A stretch of 63,017 bases of DNA from Acanthaster planci. Taxonomy: Eukaryota; Echinodermata; Asteroidea; Valvatida; Acanthasteridae. The stretch is taken from NCBI RefSeq assembly GCF_001949145.1, contig NW_019091489.1, positions 320,823 through 383,839 of the forward strand. The letters run 5' to 3'. Shown here piece after piece: positions 35,501-47,500 of the stretch. The notes under the pieces are model-generated. The model was not told where the DNA came from. It worked only from the letters and a program-made list of their open reading frames with translations, and ran no database searches. The translations under genes and the position numbers were made by a program. Numbering within the stretch: the first letter of the stretch is position 1; the number at the start of each line of letters is the position of its first letter.

Positions 35501-38500
35501 AGTGGTTAAACAACATTGAACATTAAGTATTAAAGTGAACTACAAGCTGTAGGACAATAACGCTACAAGTACTTGCATTGTAAATGGACTGACCAGTGAA
35601 GATAAAAAGTATTTGATTCCTTAGTGTGTCTATGCTCAATGATAAAAAAAATCTACACACAGTATCTTCAAAACACATGTGCTGGTACATGAATGTTAAA
35701 AAAACGTGCTTAATTAGCAGCTTCAAGAAAGATTTCCTGACATTACTGTAGTAAAACACTACATAAATATGTAGGAAAATATCAGATAAATATTTCCATG
35801 ATGAGGGGTCACTTAGATTCAGTCTTGAATCTTGATAAAATCTTGACGTCTCGAGGTTACTCAAGTTGAAAGATCATTATATGGTGGTACATATGGCCTG
35901 GTTGCAGCTTTTGTGGCAGATTTTATCCTTTTGAGGTTGCCGTATAAGAGGCAAAAATAATGTATATGTATAACGAACCTCCAGCCGACCCCGGCAAGCT
36001 CGGTGGTCAAGTGGCAACGACATCTGCACTAGTAAGCAGGAGGTCATGGGTTCAAATCCCACTCGAGTAAGCTTGTGAGGTTTTTTTAGCAAGCTCTCGG
36101 ACAAGCACGGAGCATACAGTGCTTATTAATATACGTTGGGTGAGGGCAAAACCCATAATATAAATGTATATGTAAGTTCTGCTATGGTATTCCAGAAACT
36201 GTAATGTATATAGGAGTTGCCAGATTGTATGTACATGAACATGTACATGTATTTGTATTGTCTGTTTTTTATATTTTTGTGTTTCTTGATGTCTTTCCCT
36301 ATGATTCTTTTAGTGATACCATTAGTCCCGCTTTTTTTCCATCCCTTTAATTCCTTTTTCAGCCCTCACAACTCCAATATTCAACTTCAAATTCTGCTTC
36401 CTGTGATGTTTACCCTCTCTGATCTTCCCCGTGTTTATCCCTTGTGTTTCGTCCCCCTTGCCTCAGTTCTTTGTTCACACACCCATGTTCCATCATGTCC
36501 ATAAACATGTGATGTTCATCCTTTTGCCCTTTCCCTCCTTCCCTCTCTATTGCCCCCACCCCCTTCCTTCTGTGTTTCTCTATGGAGCCCTGTTTGTCTG
36601 TACATACATTTCCCACTCTTCTTCAGCCCCGTGCTGGTGTCTTAAGACTTTGCCAAGTTTAGGACGTGTTTCAATTTGTAATTTTTGATTAATTTTATGG
36701 TTATTTGTATAATTTATTTGTACATTATTTAATTCAGAGATTTAATCTACATGTATTTCTCATGGATGCTTGTAAGTGGCGGGTAACCACTGTTGGTCAT
36801 CAGAAATAAATAAGATGGAATTTGAGGTTATTCATGGTGAAAGCAATAGGTGGAAAGGCTTGCGGTAGCACCATGCAAAGGAATATATCTCTTATGAGTA
36901 CATTTATGTGTGGTTCTGGAAAGAACTGGGAGTAAACTCAAAATTTCGGACTGCATTCTCAGAATGTCGTCAGGAGATCAAAGAGATACTGAAGGTGGAG
37001 CTGTTTATATAAGGTGACTGGATGCGTCCTGCAAGAGCGCCCAGCTGAATCCACCATTAGCATCCTCGTCACACCCCACTGCATTCAGTCACCTTATATA
37101 AACAGCTTCAATTTCAGCATGTCTTCATTCTCCTGACAACAAACTGAGCACACAGTCTGAAACGTTGAGTATACTCCAGGTTCTTTTCAGAACCACACAT
37201 ACTCATAAGAGATATATTTCTTCGCATGGTGCTACCGCAATAATAGACATTTTTCTGCATGAGAATCAATGTACATGTATAATGGCTTATATTCTAAAAA
37301 TTATGGTAATTACTTTAACCTAAAGATTGTGTCTTTGTAATTGTGAACTGGTGAACCCTTCCTGTGAATGGACCCACATTTCATAAAGTCTGAACTGACC
37401 AACCTATTGATGGCACCAAATACAGCTGCATCAGTCTCTTTGTTGGCATGATTGGATTCTTCACTGAAATATCCTTCTGGCATAAACTCTTTGATGACCT
37501 GGTTGACCTTGAGCATGTTGTCTTTTTCAAGTAACTGCAGATCTTCTTCTGATGTGATCTCATCACCAATAACATTGATGGCAATCAGGCTAACCTGCAA
37601 AAATTACATTAAAAAATAATTATTGATAATGCAATTCTCACTCTGAAGAGGTACATGTACCACTTAAGACTAAAAGGAAAACTTCAACGCTAGACAATTT
37701 TGAGAGATATTCTTTGTCAAATTTCAAACATCCTGCTTCTATACATGAACTTTAGAATTAAGACTTTACAATGTCATCATTTGTTGTTTGGTGAAATTCG
37801 TGAAAATTTGGCCCTACATGAAAGGAGTTTTAAAACATTCAGACATCTTAACTAGTTTATTACATATCTAAATATTAGGTTTTTGGGTCAACCTGAAAGG
37901 ACAAATCTACATGTGCATATGTAGGTCCTGAATGAATAGGTTTACACCAGTTTTAAATGAATGGTGTCATTAACATTTTCATTTGACTGCAGAGAAGGCA
38001 ACTACAGCCTTTGCCATGTACTGTGATCCAGAGCTACATGGACACTGCTGTGTGTCAATAGCATCTGCCTGTAACACATTACTGTTGGATTTTGGATGTA
38101 AACAAAATAAGCTGTCTTTTGCTACACTGGTCTCCTACCGTGCAGTGGGATGTATGTGTATGAAGCATTCATGTACATTGTATCTAAAGCATGCTTCTTC
38201 TTCAGGCATCCTGAGGATGTGTCCTAGAAAGCGTAGTTGCCTTTGCCTGACATGGTTAGTATGAGGGTCAGTCTTGATGTGATAGATTCAGCATAATTCA
38301 GTAGCATAGTGTAGCAAATGCACTAATCTTGTTTTCCCATGTCTTTACATACTAGACATTTTATCGACCTTAGCGATAAAATTCATTATACTCTAGGAAA
38401 AAAAGAAAACATGCTCGAAAATTTTAAGAGCAAACACGTCCGATAGTAATGGCTCTAAGAAAAGGAGGAAGAACATGTTGGCCACCTTCGCGAGGGTCGA

Positions 38501-41500
38501 GTGAGTGAAGGCGTTCTGCTGGTGATCGAAAATTTAGCAAATGGAAGTACCAGTAACAGACTAGGAAATAATGCATATGTATTGGTAAACTGCAGGCAGT
38601 AGACTTTGTAATTTTAGAAGTTTTCCCAGAATTAAATCTTTACTGCACACAGACCAGGAACTAAACTACAAAATACAGTCAATTTCATATACATGTACCT
38701 AGATTTTTTTGTTTGACTTCTGTAAGTTATTTTAGATAGAGGCAGTCCACACAGCACAATGTACTTTACCAAGCCCAACAGGCGATACTACACATACATG
38801 TACCTGGACGAGTGTACTGCACTATTACCAGAGAGAGTGTACATATAGTTCACATGTAGTATACATACATGTACATGTACATGCAACACTGGGGCTACAT
38901 ATTGTGAATTTGTTTTTCTCCTCGTAATGCTATGAAGGAAATACATGTACACAGACCTCGGTTTTAATAATGAACTTAATGTATCTTTGTGTTCGTCTTT
39001 CACTGAACACTGAATTATTACACCTGCAAGGGCATTCAATTAATACTTGAATTATTAGTATTGAGTTTTTGGTAGATATGAAAACACATCCCGTTGGGAA
39101 AAGAAAAAGAAAAACGTCTTTCTCAACCACATCCCAATTTTGAACACTTCAGGAAAAATTTGAATTCTTTGTTTCAGGCCTTCAAATATCATGACAACAC
39201 AAACTACTGTTCACAAAAACAACTTTGGACAAAAATCACTAGCAACTTACTGGTACCCTCAAAAATGGACATGGCAGTTCCAAATTTAACATACATGACT
39301 AACAGTCAGTACATGATTAAGCTTGCAATTAACCTTAGGGCAATATTTTGAAAACATATTCACAGTCAAGGGGGATTAATGTACCCCTGCTGATCTTGGC
39401 TCTCCTGGAACATTTTGTGAAATGGTACCTGTACAGTATCTCTGATTTACAAAAAAATGGAGTTAAACATCCACAGGACATTAGTTGCAAACTCATAAAA
39501 GTTTGCTTTGATAATGAAAATAGCTGAGTAATAAAATATGCCTTTAAGGTTGAGATAGAACAACAAATAACACAACAAACGAGACAACTAATATCAATTT
39601 ATAACGTGCACTAATCCTGCTAATCTAAGAACCGGTCAAACAGTGCTAGGATCTACAAATACATGTACATGTACAGTACGCGGTTGTTCAAATACATGTA
39701 CATGATTGTTCAAGCACATAACTCTCGGGTTTGAATTTACAGTTGAAAAACAGGGAAAAGACAAACACCCACCCCCACCAACCCCTAAAAATTCAAAACG
39801 AAGTACCTGATTGTACACGTTATACTTGTTGACATGATTTTTGTGAATGACAAGCCGCACGTACTGACCAACAGCATCAACATGGACACTCTTCAGCTCT
39901 CTGGCTTTGTAACCAGTCTTGGAGTTATCAGACATAGCAACATATCTGTTAATGATTGCAAGAGGGAAAAAAATAGTAATTTACAGACATGAATTTCAAG
40001 TTTGTTTAATATTAAAATCATTACCACCATGAACGTGGTTTCTGCAGTGTGTAGTGAGACTTCATTGCATTTGACACCATCCCAACATGGATTTTGCCCT
40101 GCCTGACATGTAATTAACACTGTATGCTCAATGCATACCCTCGAAGGCTTGTGAAAAAACCCACAAGCATACTCGGGAGGGACTCGAACCCACAACCTCC
40201 TGCTTACTAGTGCAGACGTCTTAACCACTGCACTTGCCGGTGTCGGCTGACTGGTTCGAACCCATAACGAACCCGGATATAATGGGTACCGCAAACAACT
40301 ATTTCAAAGATGGGTTTGCGTCGGGGAGATGTAAATTAATTTTGGGGGTGTCGGGGTGGGGGAGTACCTCTTTAGGGAAGGAGCTTGCCTTGCCCTCTCG
40401 GGGGTAACTCGCCCTACATTGGCGCTCCTCTGACACTCAACTCTCACCTGTGCCTCCCAGCAGCGGCAGCACGCGCAGCGGGCACACCCCGGTAAACCGT
40501 TTGGCAGGCGGGCTAAACCAGGTAAGGGTAACCAGCTGCGGGAACCAACCCTCTGGTGAGTTAAGCAGGAGGTCATGGGTTCGAGTCCCACCCCAGTAAG
40601 CTTGTGCCTTTTTTTTCGCAAGCTCTCGGACAAGCACGAAGCAAACAGTCTTTATCAATATATACGTTGTGTAAGGGCAAAAAACCTGTTATATAAATTA
40701 ACATCTCCCCAACGCAAAAACACATCTTGAAAATAGTTTGCGGTACCCGCTGCTTCACTTGACTCGGACCAGCCAGCTGACCCCGGCAAGCTCAGTGGTC
40801 AAGTGGTTAAGACGTCTGCACTAGTAAGCAGGAGGTCGTGGGTTTGAGTCCAACTCGAGTAAGCTTCTGAATTTTTTGTAAGCTCTTGGACAAGCACTAA
40901 GCATACAGTGTTTATCAGTATATCATCGCATGCCCAGCAGAAGGGTGTAAGCGCACTTACGCCCTTTCGACGGGAAGCATGATCACAGCAGAAAAAAATG
41001 TTCCCGGCAAAAGAGAGTAAGAAACACACTCTCTTTATTTAGTAAAAACGGATATAATTTACTACAAAATCAACCTGGGCTGTACAAAAAGCAACCTTTG
41101 AACAACTTATTAAAGTACTTAGGCATTTATTTATTATTATGCACATGTGGGATGTACAGGTCTTCTCTTTACAAACACAATAAAACACTAAACCAAATCT
41201 CTCAATTTAATTTGGCGACAGCGCAGCACAAGAATCGATGCTCGTTCCTCATCTTTTATTCTATTGGCATGACTACCATTTATGCCATGTACTATGCTGG
41301 TTTTTCTTTTTTACAAGATTTCATATTCCATTAGGAAAAATTTACATCAATGGCTCAATATAAAATAAGTCGTCCATCGGCCATGTCACGGAAATGTACT
41401 CTTAGTAGTTAATTTTGAGAAAATTTTCATTTATACTCCTGTCTGCATACCCCCGTTTGCAAATGCAAATTGTACAGCAACTCTCTTACGTTGTCCTTAA

Positions 41501-44500
41501 TTTTAAACAATACATACAGTAATACCGTTTTGCAAACAAACCCATGTATCCGGTATTCTACTGATCACATCATTTTTTAGAATCACTTCATGGGAGACTA
41601 CGACGTCCAGGAAAAACTAGATATAAAAATTTTTAAAATGCTCTGGAGACCTGTGTCCAAAAAGTGTCAGCGGTCCCCTCTGTGTTGGTGTTGGACTTCA
41701 CCTAATAATTGTACCGATATAGTGATTTTAACATGCATCTATGGGTGTGCTCGCTAGAACTAACCATCTACACAATTGACCCCCTTTAAAACTCCCATCC
41801 TGACATTCCAGATTACATAATACACCTGCTTACTGACCCACATACTATGTTTATTCAAATTTACAAGACAATAATTTCCCGCTTTACTGTGAACTGCGGG
41901 AAATATATATTTTACACTATTTGTCAGACAAACCTTGAGCTATATACATGTACATGTATAGTAACCTACCCAAGTCGCTTGTAACGTGTTCCATGCAGTG
42001 TGGTGACATGGTCTGGAGGTAGGCTGCCGATGTAGAATTCTATCTTAGTGGCTTAAAAGAAACGAAAACGAACTGTAAGGTACATACAGTTTGAAAAGGA
42101 AAAGAAAACATGAATGTTTTCATAAAAATAAAGTTGGATACTGGTAACTACATGTATTAGCTGCAATTTACGGTAAACATGGTACAGTTCTTTTGCACTC
42201 TGAGGGTATACAATGGTAATTCAAAAACTGGCTTAATTTAAATTCAAAACACAAACAAGTACATGGAAAAATTTCCTTGACTTAATGTGAACGGGTTCAA
42301 ATATAATTTGGTAGCCATTTAGAGAAACACTGGCCAAACACATCTAAACACATCTACACTGCTCACCTGGACCAGAAGGCCGGTCAATATACCAAGCTGA
42401 ATATAGAGTATAGGACCATGAAAGGAGGACACCCAAAGATACGTAGTAGAGCTGAAGGTAGACATAGAACTGATTCTCGTGATCTCAACAAAGAAGATGC
42501 ATGTATTATCGGTTTGCCTCTGCAGAACGCATTGCAAGCCCATGCTAAGGGTAGCCTGAGGTAAAAGGTCGTAGTGTTATCTGGCATATAGCCATGTAGA
42601 TTAACTACCAACATATACTAACGAAAAATGTCAGCATTGAGCATGTACATGTACATAAACCTAGCGTCGTGGATCGTGATAGGGATCATGATATTCCTTC
42701 CAGGAAGAGGATACCTGGAGTCAGTGTTACCTTGCTGAGACAACACACGGTAGCTACATGTGATTGGCGACAGCAGTACTTTGTCCCGTAGAGGAGTCGG
42801 TTACTGCACTATTCGGGAATTAGAATTGGAGTTCACATCGCTCTTCATGTCATGAAAACGGGGAACTGTATACTCCAGTGTAGATGTTTCCCTAGGAATC
42901 TGGCTAAATTAATTCTGAGGTTTAGGAATTAGGTCTATAATGATCTGAATGGCAGATATTTTTCCTGGCAAATTCTGACAGAATCACTGGGAGTCTGGTG
43001 TAGAATAACAGCAACTAGATGTCCCATGTCAAGGTAGCACCAACAATATGTAGACTGTCAGGTACCAAGGGACTAGCTCAACCACCCTGTGATGTAATGT
43101 TCTGTTCTACTGTGTGAATCCTTCCATCAGAGCAGACATCTGTTAAGGAGTTGTTGGCTTGAAGATGTTAGTTACCTTCAGGCTAATCTCAAAGCCTAGG
43201 GCTCATTGGAACATCCAATTTTCAGGAGGCCAAGGCGTAGAGTACCTCTGTAGTAATTTATTTGGTAACAATGTGCCAACCAATGTACTCCTGCGCTTGA
43301 AATTTGGAAGTTTGGGGACAGGAGTACCCTATGAAGATTAGGAAGAGCCAGTAGGAACTAGTAGTTGAAGGTCCATTGTCAGATTCAACTGTTAACAGGG
43401 TGTGTCTTGATGGTAAGAGGTATCAGGGTTTTTTTTTGGGGGGGGGGATTCATCCTCGGGCCGAAGATATGCTTACGGGATAAAGGCCCAGGCGAAGGGC
43501 GAGATAAGAGCACAGTTAGATCAGAGAAGGTAAAAGGACAAGAATCGTAGAATTAGGAAACTGGAATTCCTGTGGAGAGATTGGAGTGGGAAGTAAAGCA
43601 ACATCCCAACGAAGCTTGGGTTGAACCTAACAGGGGCCAAGTTGCTGTGACCCATGCTCATGTTACAATTACCTGTAGCAACAAAGATTAGAATTCAATA
43701 AAGACCCCAGTCGAATGAAGGGCAGACACGACTGCAAGAGGGTAGCCGAATGAGCAGACGAAGGAATTTATTTGACTGAGGAAATGTCTTCTAGAACCTT
43801 GCTACCGTAGAGAGTGCCTTGAATTTGAGCATTGAAGGCACCTGGAAAGCAATGTAATCAGAAGCATCAGACCAACAGGGATGGGAAAAGTGTCGACATT
43901 CCCTCTGGTCTATCTCCCAAGCACTGCCCATGAAGACTGATGAAGAGGCAAAGTGGGATTTGACCAGTGCATACAAAACTGGCGACGGAAGGAGGACCAG
44001 AACTGTTCCACTGTATTTCCTCCAAACCTTTGAGACCTCCGGTAAGTTAGCAACAGGTTTCTCCTATCTAGAGATGGAATTAAATCAACCCTTTCACATG
44101 GGAAGTTCACCCCACAAGCAAAGTCTGATGTGTAGGTGTGGAGAGAGATGAAAACCTCATGAATTATCTAGAACGAGGTGACATATCAGAGTTGACCAGT
44201 TCAGACCTAGGTTCCCTGATGACGAAGTCTCAGACACCAAAGGGATCAGGCGTGTGGGAGTCATAAGGGGTCTGCGGGCAAAGCACAGAATTATCTCCCC
44301 CAGGTCCTGGCCCAGGTCACATACACCTGGTAAGCTGCTCATACCTGGTCTAAGTTACCTGGTCTAAATGAAGTGAAGTCAAACAGCATAATGCACTTCT
44401 CTGTTTCCCGGCTCATGCAGCGCCCCCAGAGCTACTCAAGCGTCAGTCGGGGGCTGATACATGGCATAGTGATAAAAATTACTTCAATCAGGCTCACGCT

Positions 44501-47500
44501 GAGTATACGGGACTAGGTGTCGAATTAACCAGAGGCCACCACAGAAAACAACATTTGTATATTGTAGAGTGGCCTGGTAGAGAGTAGCATCTACTGCACG
44601 ACTGAATGCACCAACAGAACAGTTGGCTGAGGCACAGATGTAATGATAGACAATGTACAGAGGCCTAAATAGCAAAGCAGACTGGGTATCTGCGTTGTGG
44701 TCTGCATCGTGCCCGCGTTACCTGTACTATGTCAATGAGGAGAAAGAACTGGGCACACTGTACGGTACACTACTATGCGCTTATACATGGGGCCTTGTTG
44801 GGTTCGGGAACAATGGGAAGTACCATATACCCCACACGGCCAGTTTTCACCTTGTGGGGTACCAAAATTGGTACCCTGCAAGAATTTCACAAAACTGATA
44901 TTTGGAAATAACTCAAAAACGGAAAATTTTTTATGGATAAAAATCTGTCGCAAATTGAAGTGTTTTATATAAGGGACATATGGTCAAAATTTCAACCAAG
45001 GAAAGTGAATTTGATTTAAATTGGAGTGATTTGAAATTTTTTGCGTGTTGTGTGGGAGTTTTGTAGACGAGAACAAAGGAAATACCCAACAAGTATAGCT
45101 GTGTAAGGATGTGTTGTTACATGCGACTAATTCCAAAGAACCAAAATGAAGTAGGGCACGACAGAGATGAACATGACAGCAGAGAAAAGGAAACCAGCAA
45201 CTATATTTACAGAAATTTATTCAGTTTACATATCAAAAATAATATCTAAAGCAATTTAAATCTAGGTTACTATTTGTTTATAAAATTAAATAATTACTTA
45301 TAGGTTGTTGTTGAGGACTTGATTGGGTGCATGCTGTCAAGTTGACTATTGGTATTCTGTGGCGGAGGGACAACTCAGGCACAGCTGGCTGAAGCACTGG
45401 CTGGTGCACCCGGTTGGCCTGATCCAGGTCATCTGGGGTTGTGCCTCAGAACCGGTCTGGTCCCAGGCCATCTAGGAAGAGCCTTAGAACCAGTCTGGTC
45501 CTAGGCCATCTAGGAAAAGCCGCAAAACTGGTTGGTTTGGGCCATCAACTTGAAGGAGAGAGAGAACAGCGGAGACTCGCTGTCTCTACATGCAATGCAT
45601 GTGGCAAGCCATCAACTTGAAGGAGAAGAGTACAGCGGTGACTTGCTGTATCTGCAGGCAGTGTTTAGCTGGAGGGCCAATTCGTCATTGGCTGGAGTGA
45701 TGAAGGTTGGCGACACCCATCAGTTGAAAAAAAGAACAGAGCCCCTAGATGAATGGGTGGCTGTGGTATGATGAGTGCACCCAAGCATGGTACAACCCAC
45801 TTCTTAAATACATGTGCACCCAGAAAATAATAAAAGGGCCATTACATAACCAGTCGGCCCACTAGGCAACATCCTAAAAAAGAATACTGGGTACAAAACA
45901 CAATATATAGGGTCTGCTGCGGAACAGTTTCGACTTAAAATACCACAAATGTCTAAAGAAAGAGTTAAATAATAAAAACAGCAGGCGAATTATAAAGGAA
46001 GAAATGTCCCATCTGTAACAGTGTGCATGCACATAATGTACTTGTGCATGTCATAAGTGGCCAAATTTGAAAGACCACCTTGTTGGGTCTGCAACTTCTG
46101 GGTTTAATGTCTTTATTTTTTCACTCAGTGTTGGACGACAATTTGGGACGGGGGTTCCTCGTGATATGCCTGGGAATGAATTTTAACAGCTTTTCAGTTG
46201 CCCATCACAAACGAGGATATGATTGATTCAGTTTAGTCAGCCTACCACAGGCTTTTAATACTGTCACTACACCTGCATACATATACATTGCATTATGAAT
46301 GCCATGGTTTCCACATTGTGAAATGATAGAGGCCATGACTAAATGTGCAAATGTTAAGTCATTTTTTTCGCATTTACATGTACATGTAACATGTGTGTTG
46401 GTACATGTATGTATTTCATTCAAATTTTGTGGAAAATGGGGATCAGTTCACAACATTTGACTGAAAAGTTGGTGGGAGCCTTCAGTACAGTGCTCAGTAC
46501 AAACTATGAAATTGAACACTTTCACCAACAGTAAGGGCTGCATTGTACATGTAGCACTCCTGATGATGCAGTAACTTATAAATTTATTAAACATGACCTA
46601 TTTTGCCCACTGATGAATGCTACGTGGTTTTTGCGAGAAGCGAATCATACCGTGATGAGTTTTGCTGGCCTGTACAAAACCCGTCAAGGCATTAAGTTAC
46701 AGACTGGTGTTGTACATGTGCAATTGCGCATATTTTACGTTTGCCACGCTTTCAATACATGTACAATGTACACTGCACACATAGCCATACAACACAAAGC
46801 ATGCACACAACACAGGTCAGGGGTTATAATAGTAATGGCCTACAGCTTACAAGCACTGTTTCGGACATGTTTTTCCTGTATTAACCACTTCATGCTGGGA
46901 TGCCTGGTGCTGGAGACGCTGGCTTTATATACAAAGCCCCCGTGCCTTTAATTGGTCAAAAGGAGCTTAGCCTTGTAACAAAAGACCATACTTGGAACAG
47001 AAGACCGAGCTGCTGGGAATTGCCAACATTTTCCAGTTGTCAATAGCAGAGGAAATCCGTTATTGTTTTGTATGATTATACCACTGAAAATGGTATTGGT
47101 AATGGTAATTTTGAAAATGGGAAAAGCTTAAAAATCCCCCAGGAATACGTCATGTAACTTCAAATTAAACCTGGCAGCTAAGACTACCTCCAAAAAGGCT
47201 TTTTCAAACCGTAAATGCAAGTAATAATTATATTTTCTTTCATACATGTACATGTATATTGTACTGGCAGTCCCAACTCCCTAAAAACAAATCTGATTCA
47301 ATCAATGAAATTGTGTGACTTATACATACGTATGAGATATTGGTGAACGAGCAGCTGTAGTTTCCTTATGCGGGTTTTGTCAGCAAGCTGAATCACAATC
47401 TCCTGTGGATAAAGGCAGAATCTTGGTGACCGCCAACCCCTAGCAAGGGGACTATGCACCTCCAAGTCATGCAGACTCACGCCTGTGTCTGACCCACTTG

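Larger units (their letters stand above)
31732..37319 (-). other. CEP104 intron 5
   Basis: About 5.6 kb. Contains two hairpins, a dispersed repeat copy, a head-to-head MITE pair, one SINE and a foldback element, each listed separately. The rest (for example 31735-32250 and 36180-36850) has no gene. The 36300-36640 part is a pyrimidine-rich stretch. Confidence 0.8.
39946..41969 (-). other. CEP104 intron 2
   Basis: 2.0 kb between exons 2 and 3. Left half is a cluster of SINE and TIR elements (40108-40925). The right half (41000-41960) is AT-rich with no feature except a TACATGTACATGTA tract at 41945. Confidence 0.8.
42052..47329 (-). other. CEP104 intron 1 (after the start-codon exon)
   Basis: 5.3 kb. 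Holds a decayed tandem repeat (45441-45760) and a truncated MITE (46881-47055). The 42660-44700 block is more GC-rich and purine-skewed than its flanks with no protein motif; probably an old unrecognised insertion. GGTACCAAAATTGGTACC near 44858 is a perfect 18-bp palindrome. Confidence 0.75.

Noticed and set aside
40771-40870. tRNA genes suggested by A-box and B-box sequences at 35991, 40150, 40563 and 40780
   Set aside because: The acceptor-stem halves do not pair, the anticodon arm is degenerate, and all copies share the same non-tRNA tail, so these are tRNA-derived SINEs.
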